From the NCBI RefSeq assembly GCF_002161595.1, contig NZ_NFID01000016.1, positions 1-64,000 on the forward strand: a stretch of DNA of 64,000 nt, written 5' to 3'. Each line of letters starts with the position of its first letter. The first letter of the stretch is position 1. Below are positions 34,471 through 42,301 of the stretch, piece after piece. Origin of the DNA: Gemmiger sp. An50 (GTDB taxonomy: Bacteria; Bacillota; Clostridia; Oscillospirales; Ruminococcaceae). Made by a program: the position numbers and the translations under genes. Under the pieces are notes generated by a model. It saw only the letters and a program-made list of their open reading frames with translations. It had not been told where the DNA came from and did no database searches.

Positions 34471-35301
34471 TCACTCCAGATCCAGCATCAGGCGCATATA
34501 GCTCTCCTGCACGTCAAAGGGCTGGTCGAAAAACTGGATCATGCCGTAATCCCGGGGCACGCCCTCACCCAGAAACAGGTTTTGCTGCGCGCCCAGGGTG
34601 ATATGGGCCTGACCTGCGCCGGTTTTGTCCCGCGCGGCCTCCATCAGCTTTTCCGCGGCCCGGTCACCCTCGGCGAACAGCTCCACGAAATCCAGGGTAT
34701 CGTCATCTTTTTTGAAGTAGATGCCGTAGCCGTCCTCATTGGAAACAATGGTGGCCCCCAGGGTATACAGGTCGGTGAGCACCAGGATGCAGCCCGCGTT
34801 GTTCAAAAACACGCTGTCCGGCGCAAAGCGGCGGCGCAGTGCCTCCAGGCCCTTGGCGGTGACGGAATCGAAGTCCGCCTGGGCCCACAGGTTGCGGCGG
34901 ATGGGCCGGGTGAACTCCCGCAGACCGAACGCCTTCTGAAAGCCTCGCTGGGCATAAAAATCAAACAGGCTGGTGCTGGCGGGAATGAGCACTGCGAAGC
35001 TCCATCCGCGCAGCAGCAGCTGGCTGCGGGCGTAGTCCATCAGACCGGTCATCAGGCCCTTGCCCCGCTGGTCCGACTGGGTGCACACGCCGTAGTAGTA
35101 GGCGCCCTTGCGGCCCTGCAGCGTAACCGGCACCGCGCACAGACTGGCGATGACCCGGCCATCCTCCTCGGCCAGAAAGACGTTTTCGTACCCGGCAAAC
35201 GTTTCAAAGATATTGGCAGCTACCGGTTCCGGGTCCCCGAATACCGCCGAAAACAGCCCGGTCAGCTGGGCCGCGTCATTTTTTGTTGCCACACGAAACA
35301 T
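34471..35301 (-). CDS. GNAT-family N-acetyltransferase
   Basis: This is a protein of about 276 residues. The acetyl-CoA site is clear: YGVCTQSDQRGKGLMTGLMD. Earlier strands read VFLAEEDGRVIASLCAVPV. The N-terminal GNAT domain (about 150 residues) is followed by a second, less conserved domain, similar to two-domain Eis-like or YitH-like proteins. ATG 35301 is preferred because purine-rich AGGGAAGAGAAG lies upstream and the family motif begins there. The acceptor is unknown. It is 42 bases after the next DUF2156 gene in the same operon. Confidence 0.85.
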   Translation of the reverse strand: MFRVATKNDAAQLTGLFSAVFGDPEPVAANIFETFAGYENVFLAEEDGRVIASLCAVPVTLQGRKGAYYYGVCTQSDQRGKGLMTGLMDYARSQLLLRGWSFAVLIPASTSLFDFYAQRGFQKAFGLREFTRPIRRNLWAQADFDSVTAKGLEALRRRFAPDSVFLNNAGCILVLTDLYTLGATIVSNEDGYGIYFKKDDDTLDFVELFAEGDRAAEKLMEAARDKTGAGQAHITLGAQQNLFLGEGVPRDYGMIQFFDQPFDVQESYMRLMLDLE

Positions 35302-35343
35302 GGCTTCTCTTCCCTCCCCCCTGGCCGCCTTGCGCGGCAAAGG

Positions 35344-36237
35344 TCATTTGTTCAGTACCGCCCGGTACTTGGGCTCGATGATGATGGGATTGTAGGACAA
35401 TTTCGCCTTGCGCAGCCCCTCAGAGCCCACATCGTCCTCCCGGTTGATCATCTCATAACGGGCACAGACCTGACGGGCCATTTCCCGGTTGATGATGTTG
35501 TATGCACCGTTCACCTCATACAGCGCCTTCTCCACGTTGGTGTCGAAGATGCGGTCGTTGATGGCGCTGCCGAAGGAGTAGGCCACAACCCGACCACCGG
35601 CGGTGATGTAGCCGCCCTCAATGGGCAGCTCGGTGTAATGATCGAAGACCATTTCGATGGCCTCGTGCTCCATCTGGATGCCCGGATCATCCTTGTTGTC
35701 GGCCAGGGCGGCCCATTCCCGGTTGAACTGCCGCACCAGGGGCAGCGATTCCTCGGTGATGGGATGGAACTCCCAGTCCGGATTTTCCCGGATAAAGCGG
35801 GACACATGGTTGCGCTTTTTCTGGAACTTTTTGCCCGGCAGGTCGGCCAGCTCGGCCCGGTCGTAGATGTACTCGTAGTCATCCCGCACCGCCTCGATGG
35901 TGAACAGGCCGGGGTACCACTGCTCCAGCCGCTGCTTGGCCTCCACGGAAACGCCGTAAAGCCAGGTGGGCTCGCTCTGGGCCTTGGCGTCCTCGATGAT
36001 GGCGTCCACGGTGGCCTTTTCGTCGCCGTGGCCGGAGGGGTACAGATAATGGAAAATACCGCCCCGGTGGCTGCGGGCGATCACATGGTCGCCGAAGCGG
36101 GCCACCTGGGTGTCGTACGCCTTGCTCCACAGATACAGCGTTACAAAGGCGTAGGTACTGGTCATATAACCGCTGGCATGCAGCAGCGGGGTCACCCACT
36201 GGGCATCCTGCGGTTCGATGGGTTTGAATGTCAGCAT
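35344..36237 (-). CDS. DUF2156 domain protein (phosphatidylglycerol lysyltransferase-like GNAT fold)
   Basis: This 297-residue soluble protein has the DUF2156 pattern: GKKFQKKRNHVSRFI, GGRVVAYSFGSAINDRIFDT, EKALYEVNGAYNIINREMAR and a final EGLRKAKLSYNP. The fold is that of the catalytic half of MprF and FemX proteins, which transfer an aminoacyl group, but no membrane flippase half is present, so the acceptor is open. The 5' end overlaps the tmk gene by seven bases. Confidence 0.85.
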   Translation of the reverse strand: MLTFKPIEPQDAQWVTPLLHASGYMTSTYAFVTLYLWSKAYDTQVARFGDHVIARSHRGGIFHYLYPSGHGDEKATVDAIIEDAKAQSEPTWLYGVSVEAKQRLEQWYPGLFTIEAVRDDYEYIYDRAELADLPGKKFQKKRNHVSRFIRENPDWEFHPITEESLPLVRQFNREWAALADNKDDPGIQMEHEAIEMVFDHYTELPIEGGYITAGGRVVAYSFGSAINDRIFDTNVEKALYEVNGAYNIINREMARQVCARYEMINREDDVGSEGLRKAKLSYNPIIIEPKYRAVLNK

Positions 36238-36899
36238 AAAATCTCCTTGGTCACACGCAGCACATCCTCATGAATCTGCTGGATGGTACGCATTTCGCCC
36301 GCCTGACAGCAGGCAACGGTCACCCAGCCCAGCGAAGCGGCGCAATGTTTGGCCGCCCGCTGGCTGCGCGCCAGATACTCGGTATCCTTTTCGTGTATGT
36401 CTTTCTTCGCTTCGTCGCCCTGGTAACGACCAGTCATCAGCGCCTGGCTCACCGCCGGGTCCACCTCCAGATAGATCACGCCGTCCGGGGCGGGAATTCC
36501 GATCTTATTATACTCAAAATCAAACAGCCAATCCAGAAACGCGTCCCACTGCTCCGGCGGCAGCTTGGAGCACTGGTGCACCGCGTTGCTGGTGGTGTAG
36601 CGGTCGGCGATGACGATGCCGCCCTTGCGGTAGAATTCGCCCCACTTCATCTTGTAGCTGGCGAACCGGTCCACCGAATAGAAGGCGGAGGCGGCATAGG
36701 CGTTCACATCGTCCGGATGGCTTCCGAACTGCCCGCCCAGGTACATCTTGACCAGGGCGGAGGAATCGCTGGCATAGTCCGGGAAGGTGATCTGCATCAC
36801 GTCCCTGCCCTGGGCCTGCAAAGCCTCGGCCAGGGCACGGGCCTGGGTGGCCTTGCCGCTGCCGTCCAGCCCTTCGATCACGATCAGCTTGCCGTTCAC
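36231..36899 (-). CDS. tmk: Thymidylate kinase
   Basis: This 222-residue protein has the P-loop EGLDGSGKATQARALAEAL, DR-Y motif DRYTTSNAVHQ and the lid region with YQGDEAKKDIHE. It phosphorylates dTMP to dTDP using ATP. A in place of the usual T/S after the P-loop lysine (GSGKAT) is a tolerated variant. The start overlaps the thyX stop by four bases, so both steps of dTMP supply and use are translated together. Confidence 0.93.
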   Translation of the reverse strand: MNGKLIVIEGLDGSGKATQARALAEALQAQGRDVMQITFPDYASDSSALVKMYLGGQFGSHPDDVNAYAASAFYSVDRFASYKMKWGEFYRKGGIVIADRYTTSNAVHQCSKLPPEQWDAFLDWLFDFEYNKIGIPAPDGVIYLEVDPAVSQALMTGRYQGDEAKKDIHEKDTEYLARSQRAAKHCAASLGWVTVACCQAGEMRTIQQIHEDVLRVTKEILC

Positions 36900-37678
36900 A
36901 GTTTCAGCGCCTCCTCTTTCAGCCGGGCATATTTTTCCCGCATGGCCATGGTTTCACCACAGCTCATGGCCCCCTCCGGGCAGGCACCCTTCACGCAGCC
37001 GGGTCCAGCCATCTTGAACAGAGACGGCGCGATGGGATACACCAGCCGCAGCATCTCGTCCGCCAGAGCCCGGATCTCCCACTGGGCCCGGTTGCAGCAC
37101 CGGTGCCGGAAGAAGTTCTGCAGGCTGCGAGCGTTCATGGTCACCACCATCTTGGTGTCGCAGGCGTTGGGCAGCACGAAGCGGGCATCCTCAATGGCCA
37201 TCTTCTCAGCCTTCTTGGCTGCTTCGGCTTCACTCATGCCCTGAGCCATCAGGCGGCGGATGTGGCCATCCTTCAGCAGGGCCGCAATGCGCTTGTAATT
37301 CTCGTTCTCCTGGGCCATGGCCGCCTGGAACTCCTCCAGCGCCGCCGGGTCCGCCTCGATCTCGGGCGGGGTCACATAGTCAAACTGATCCAGCCGCACA
37401 TAGCGCTGGCTCTGCACACTGTAGCTGGCAATGCGGTGACGGGTGATCTGCGCCAGCAGGCTGCGGGACACCCCTTCAATGCCAAAGGTAAAGCTCACGT
37501 GCTCGGTGGGGCTTTCGTGCCCCAGCTTGGCCAGCCGCTCCACGAATTCCCGGCTCTTCTCCGGGGTCAGGCCGGACAGCAGGTCGTCGATGTGCGCATT
37601 GGAATAGCACAACTTTGCCGCTGCGGCCACCACCTTTTCCGGTTCCGGGGTATAAGCGATCAGAGATACGTTCAACAT
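36896..37678 (-). CDS. thyX: FAD-dependent thymidylate synthase
   Basis: This 260-residue protein contains the ThyX motif as RHRIASYSVQSQRY, an N-terminal TPEPEKVVAAAAKLCYSN and a second FAD/dUMP site ARSLQNFFRHRCCNRAQWE. It makes dTMP from dUMP with methylene-tetrahydrofolate and NADPH through FAD. The cysteine-bearing end (GPGCVKGACPEG) is typical of clostridial forms. It is followed by tmk with a four-base overlap. Confidence 0.95.
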   Translation of the reverse strand: MLNVSLIAYTPEPEKVVAAAAKLCYSNAHIDDLLSGLTPEKSREFVERLAKLGHESPTEHVSFTFGIEGVSRSLLAQITRHRIASYSVQSQRYVRLDQFDYVTPPEIEADPAALEEFQAAMAQENENYKRIAALLKDGHIRRLMAQGMSEAEAAKKAEKMAIEDARFVLPNACDTKMVVTMNARSLQNFFRHRCCNRAQWEIRALADEMLRLVYPIAPSLFKMAGPGCVKGACPEGAMSCGETMAMREKYARLKEEALKL

Positions 37679-37695
37679 TGGGTTGCCTCCAAAGG

Positions 37696-40263
37696 TTATT
37701 TAATCAGGGTAAGGGGGGCGTAGTTCGCCATGGTCTTTTTCACACCGGCCTTTTCAAACCGGATCTCCACGATGGTGTCGCCCGCCGCGGGGGTCGCTTT
37801 GAGCACCACGCCCCGGCCGAACACCTTGTGCTCTACCACGTCGCCGGGTTTGAAGCTCTTGGACCCGGCCGCCGCAGAAGCCGCCGGGCGCGCTGGAGCT
37901 GCTGCGCCCACGGTGGAGGTGCCGAACCGGCCGGAGGGCGCGGAACCAAACCGGCTGCCGCCGCCAGCGGATGCCGATGCAGCCCGGCCTCCGAAGCTGC
38001 CGGAGCCGCCCCACTCCCGCCGGGGAGAAGCCGCGGCACCGCCGCCGAAGCCTGCACCGCCGCCGAAGCCTGCGCCGGAACCGAAGCCGTGGCCGCTCTC
38101 GCGGGAAGAGCCGCCAAAACCACCGAAGCTGCCGAAACCGCCGCCCCAGGAGCGCCCGCCGGATACCGCCGGACTCTCCTCCATATCCATCAGCTCCGGG
38201 TCGATCTCGTCCAGGAAGCGGGAGGGCGGATTGCGCTGGGTGCGTCCGAAGATCATCCGGCTCTGGCTGGAGGAGAGATACAGCTCCTTCTTGGCACGGG
38301 TGATGCCCACGTAGCACAGACGGCGCTCTTCCTCCAGCTCCTCGTCCGAGAAGCGGCACATGTCGCTGGGGAAGATGCCCTCCTCCATGCCCACAATGAA
38401 CACATAGTCGTATTCCAGGCCCTTGGCGGAGTGCATGGTCATCATGACCACCACGTCGTTTTCCTCGTCGTAGCTGTCCAGATCCGAAATCAGGGCCACT
38501 TCTTCCAAAAAGCCTGCCAGAGTGGCTTCCTCGCCCTTCTGGTCCGCGTAGGTTTTCACGCTGGAAATCAACTGGCCAAGGTTTTCCAGCCGGGACGCGC
38601 CTTCGTCGCCCTGGGCTTCCAGCATCTTTTTGTAGCCGGTGATCTCCAAAAGGCGGCTCACAAACTCATCCAGCGGCAGGGTCTCGCTGGCCTGGACCAG
38701 CTTCAGATAGATGCCGTAGAAGCCGTTCAGCGCGCTGGCCGCCCGGCTGATGGCCGGGTAATCCTTGGCGTTTTCGCACACGCTCAGCAGATTAACCCCC
38801 AGCCCGGCGGCGATGTCGCTCATTTTATCCACGGTGGTAGCGCCGATCTTGCGGGCGGGCTCATTGATGATGCGCTTTAGGCGCAGGTCATCGTTGGGGT
38901 TCGCCACGATGGACATGTAGGAAATGATGTCCTTCACTTCCTTACGGTCGTAGAACCGCTGGCCGCCCACGATCTTATAGGGGATGCCCGCACGGGCGAA
39001 GTAGGTTTCCACCGGGCCCGACTGGGCGTTCATGCGGTAGAGCACCGCGTGGTCCCGCAGGCGGGCCCCCTCTTTCAAATGCTGGCCGATCACGGTGGCG
39101 ATGTGGGATGCCTCGTCCTGCTCGCTTTCAGCCAGGTAATGGTGCACCCGGTCGCCCGCGCCGTTCTCGGTCCAAAGGGTCTTGCCCTTGCGGCCCTGGT
39201 TGTTTTTTATCACGCAGTTGGCCGCGTCCAGAATATTGGAGGTGGAGCGATAATTCTGCTCCAGACGGATGACCTGCGCGCCGGGGAAATGCTGCTCGAA
39301 GTTCAGGATGTTCTCGATGGTGGCGCCGCGGAACCGGTAGATGCTCTGGTCGTCGTCGCCCACCACGCAGACGTTCTTGTAGCCGCCGGCCAGCAGACGC
39401 ACCAGATGGAACTGGGCCACGCTGGTATCCTGATACTCGTCTACCAATACATAACGATACTTCTGCTGATAATACTCCAGCACATCGGGATTTTCCCGCA
39501 GCAAAAGCACGGTGTAATAGATCAAATCGTCGAAATCCATGGCACCGGCCTTTTTCAGCCGGGCGGAGTAATTCCGATAGACCTTGGCCAGAAGGCCGGC
39601 CTTGGTGTCCTGCGGGGCTTCCATGGCCTCGTCCGGGCTGATGAGCTGGTCCTTCATGCGGCCGATCTGACCCATGGCGGATTTGATGGGCAGGAACTTA
39701 TCGTCCACCAGCAGCTCCTTGTAGACCTCTTTCATGGCCCGCTCCTGGTCGCTGGTGTCGTAGATGGTGAAGCTCTTGGGGAAGCCCAGCCGGTCGGCGT
39801 CCCGCCGCAGCATCCGCACACAGGCGGAGTGGAAGGTGGAGGCGTTCACGTCCGCGCCCATCTCCTCGCCCAGCATGGCGGCCAGACGGGCCTTCAGCTC
39901 CCCTGCCGCCTTGTTGGTGAAGGTGATGGCCAGCACGTTCCAGGGACGGGCGTTCTCGTACCGCAGCAGACGCTCCAGCCCGGGAGCAAGGGGCGCGCCG
40001 GTTTCCACCGCGGCCTTCAGAGCTGCCAGCTCTGCTTCGCCCACCGGCCCGGGCAGCCAGTCGGAGCCATGGGCCTTGCCGAAGCGGATGATGTTGGCGA
40101 TACGGTTGACCAGCACGGTGGTCTTGCCGCTGCCCGCGCCCGCCAGAATCAGGAGCGGGCCCTCGATGGAAAACACGGCCTTTTTCTGTACCGGGTTCAG
40201 CCGGCCAAACTGCTTTTCAATGAAAGCGTCGCGGTATTTCAAAAACTCATTGGTCACGTTCAT
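37696..40263 (-). CDS. pcrA: UvrD/PcrA-type 3'-5' DNA helicase with a glycine-rich linker
   Basis: This 855-residue SF1A helicase has Walker A LAGAGSGKTTVLVNR, Walker B VLVDEYQDTSVAQF, QNYRST, and motif VI YVGITRAKKELYL. It unwinds DNA in repair and plasmid rolling-circle replication and clears RecA or RNA polymerase. Between the core and the C-terminal Tudor-like end (GDVVEHKVFGRGVVLKAT) lies an unusual stretch of about 120 residues rich in G, F, S and A with FGG and FG repeats. AAGGAG stands five bases before ATG 40263. An extended -10 (TGCTATAAT on the minus strand, 40333-40341) lies upstream. Confidence 0.94.
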   Translation of the reverse strand: MNVTNEFLKYRDAFIEKQFGRLNPVQKKAVFSIEGPLLILAGAGSGKTTVLVNRIANIIRFGKAHGSDWLPGPVGEAELAALKAAVETGAPLAPGLERLLRYENARPWNVLAITFTNKAAGELKARLAAMLGEEMGADVNASTFHSACVRMLRRDADRLGFPKSFTIYDTSDQERAMKEVYKELLVDDKFLPIKSAMGQIGRMKDQLISPDEAMEAPQDTKAGLLAKVYRNYSARLKKAGAMDFDDLIYYTVLLLRENPDVLEYYQQKYRYVLVDEYQDTSVAQFHLVRLLAGGYKNVCVVGDDDQSIYRFRGATIENILNFEQHFPGAQVIRLEQNYRSTSNILDAANCVIKNNQGRKGKTLWTENGAGDRVHHYLAESEQDEASHIATVIGQHLKEGARLRDHAVLYRMNAQSGPVETYFARAGIPYKIVGGQRFYDRKEVKDIISYMSIVANPNDDLRLKRIINEPARKIGATTVDKMSDIAAGLGVNLLSVCENAKDYPAISRAASALNGFYGIYLKLVQASETLPLDEFVSRLLEITGYKKMLEAQGDEGASRLENLGQLISSVKTYADQKGEEATLAGFLEEVALISDLDSYDEENDVVVMMTMHSAKGLEYDYVFIVGMEEGIFPSDMCRFSDEELEEERRLCYVGITRAKKELYLSSSQSRMIFGRTQRNPPSRFLDEIDPELMDMEESPAVSGGRSWGGGFGSFGGFGGSSRESGHGFGSGAGFGGGAGFGGGAAASPRREWGGSGSFGGRAASASAGGGSRFGSAPSGRFGTSTVGAAAPARPAASAAAGSKSFKPGDVVEHKVFGRGVVLKATPAAGDTIVEIRFEKAGVKKTMANYAPLTLIK

Positions 40264-40457
40264 GGAAACTCCTTGTCCCGGCCGGACCGGAAATTTTCCG
40301 ACCAGCCGCACAGATATGCACTATCGGTTAACATTATAGCACAAAGCCTCCGCCAGAAAAAGACGAGTTTGCCGGGAATTCGGCGATATGGTCACAGACA
40401 ACCAGCATAACAGCCCGGAAGCCGCCTGTCTGTGGCAGAGGCAACAAGCCTGTTCAA

Positions 40458-40506
40458 GCAAAACGGCAGCCCCCTGCCCCGCATGGGGGACAGAAAGGCT
40501 GCCGCA
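40458..40506 (-). terminator. Terminator of the mreB operon
   Basis: On the minus strand CGGCAGCC...GGGGCTGCCG with an inner CTGTCCCC/GGGGCAG stem is followed by TTTTGCTTG. It separates the recD2-comF-mreB group from pcrA. Confidence 0.75.
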
Positions 40507-40519
40507 AGAATTCCAATGA

Positions 40520-41542
40520 TCAGCGCCGGCCCAGGCGGGGGGTGGCGTCCTGGAAGCCGGTCTCCAAATCCTCGCCAATGGCCAGGCAATGGGCGGTACC
40601 CAGGGCCACGCAGTTGATCGGGTCGGGAGAAACGCGCACCTGGACCTTCAGCTCCTGGCTCATGTACTCGTCCAGACCCTTGAGCATGGAACCGCCGCCG
40701 GTGAGCATGATGCCATCGGTGAAGATATCGCCCGCCAGCTCGGGGGGCGTTTTTTCCAGCACCTGATGGGCTGCCACGGTGATCTGCTCCACCAGAGGCA
40801 TCACCGCCTCGTACAGGTCCTCGGTCTTTACGGTGAACTTCTGGGGCAGGCCGGTGAGCAGGCTACGGCCCTTCACTTCCATGCTGGAGGTAAAGGTGCT
40901 GGGCTTGCAGCAAGCCACCTGCTTTTTCAGCTCCTCGGCAGTGCGCAGGCCAATGGCCACATTGAACTTGGAGCGCACCAGCTTCATGATCTCATCGTCA
41001 AAGGTGTTGCCCGCCACATCCACGCTGGTGGCGCGCACCTTGCCGCCCAGGCTGATGACCGCAATATCGGTGGTGCCGCCGCCGATGTCCACTACCATGT
41101 GACCGGCAGGCTCGCGGATGTCAATGCCGGAACCGATGGCCGCGGCCATGGGCTCGTCGATCAGGAAAACCTGACGGGCGCCCGCGGCCACCACAGCCTC
41201 CACCACGGCGTCGCTTTCGATGCCGGTGATGGCGGCGGGAACGCAGACAGCCACCCGGGGCTTGATCAGCCGAGAGTCATAGACCTTGTTCACAAAACGG
41301 CAGATCAGCTCGCGGGTGAGCATGTGGTTGGAGATCACGCCGTCCTTCAAGGGGCGGATGGCGGAGATGTAGTTGGGGGTACGGCCAACCATGGCCAGCG
41401 CCTCGTCGCCCACCGCCAGCACCTGGTCCTTGCGGTTGTCCACCGCGACCACGCTGGGCTGATTCAGAATAACGCCCTTGCCCTCCACCGCGATGATGAT
41501 GGTGGTAGTGCCAAGGTCGATGCCAATGTCATATTGTGCCAT
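40520..41542 (-). CDS. mreB: MreB/Mbl-family actin-like cell-shape protein
   Basis: This 340-residue actin-fold ATPase has phosphate 1 IGIDLGTTTIII, phosphate 2 VVDIGGGTTDIAVISLGG and adenosine motif MLTGGGSMLKGLD. MreB-type filaments move under the membrane and organise cell-wall synthesis. It is not next to mreC/mreD, suggesting an Mbl-like paralogue or a relocated copy. AGAGGGA lies eight bases before the ATG. It follows the comF-like gene by 33 bases. Confidence 0.92.
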   Translation of the reverse strand: MAQYDIGIDLGTTTIIIAVEGKGVILNQPSVVAVDNRKDQVLAVGDEALAMVGRTPNYISAIRPLKDGVISNHMLTRELICRFVNKVYDSRLIKPRVAVCVPAAITGIESDAVVEAVVAAGARQVFLIDEPMAAAIGSGIDIREPAGHMVVDIGGGTTDIAVISLGGKVRATSVDVAGNTFDDEIMKLVRSKFNVAIGLRTAEELKKQVACCKPSTFTSSMEVKGRSLLTGLPQKFTVKTEDLYEAVMPLVEQITVAAHQVLEKTPPELAGDIFTDGIMLTGGGSMLKGLDEYMSQELKVQVRVSPDPINCVALGTAHCLAIGEDLETGFQDATPRLGRR

Positions 41543-41575
41543 AACTTCATTCCCTCTCTATCTGCACGCGCGGGA

Positions 41576-42301
41576 TCACCGCGCGGATTGTGTTTCTGCC
41601 AGGGTAACCGCGAAGACGTCCAGTGCACCGGCGGCGCGCAGCGCCTTGGCGCAGTTGGACAGGGTCGCTCCTGTGGTGATCACATCGTCCACCAGCAGCA
41701 CCCGTTTGCCCTCGATGGCCGCCGGGTCAGTGGCCCGATAGGCGTTCTTCACGTTCTCCATCCGCTGGCTGGCGGTTTTGCCTTCCTGCTTTGGGGTGTG
41801 ACGAATCTTTTTCAGAGCCCCCGGGTCCAGCGGAACATCCAGTGCCCAGGCCAGCTGACGGGCCAGCAGCTCCGGCAGATTGTATCCCCTGTCGCGGCCA
41901 TCCGCAGGCACCGGAACCACCAGATCAAACCGGCGCAGCACCTGCTGTTCTTCCAATCGTATTATACCACGCTGCTGCCGGAAAGTACATCCGAAAATCA
42001 CGGCTGCCATCCAAACACCCAGCTCCTTTGCGCAATAGCCCTGGCCGCCGTTTTTCATTCGCAGAATGGCCTCGCGCACACAGCCGTCGTAACGGTAGAC
42101 CGCGGCTGCGCCGCTCAGATGCTCCATGCAGTGTTCACTGTCCGGCAGGCGCGGAATCATTAGCTTCAGCTTTTTCAGCTCCGGCTCACAGTCCGGGCAG
42201 CGGGTGAGAAAGCCCAACACCCGCCCGCAGAAGGGACAGCGCCGGGGAAACAGCAGCACCCGGACCTGCTCGGCCCACAGCCGCAGCCTTGCCGTTTTCA
42301 T
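41576..42301 (-). CDS. comF: ComF-family phosphoribosyltransferase-like protein
   Basis: This is a protein of about 241 residues with an N-terminal zinc-finger pattern (CPFCGRVL, then CPDC) and a C-terminal phosphoribosyltransferase site (RVLLVDDVITTGATL). ComF proteins act in DNA uptake or recombination-linked steps of competence; they are also kept in non-competent species. ATG 42301 overlaps the recD2 stop in an ATGA arrangement, which fixes the start. Translational coupling to a DNA helicase fits a DNA-processing role. Confidence 0.88.
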   Translation of the reverse strand: MKTARLRLWAEQVRVLLFPRRCPFCGRVLGFLTRCPDCEPELKKLKLMIPRLPDSEHCMEHLSGAAAVYRYDGCVREAILRMKNGGQGYCAKELGVWMAAVIFGCTFRQQRGIIRLEEQQVLRRFDLVVPVPADGRDRGYNLPELLARQLAWALDVPLDPGALKKIRHTPKQEGKTASQRMENVKNAYRATDPAAIEGKRVLLVDDVITTGATLSNCAKALRAAGALDVFAVTLAETQSAR

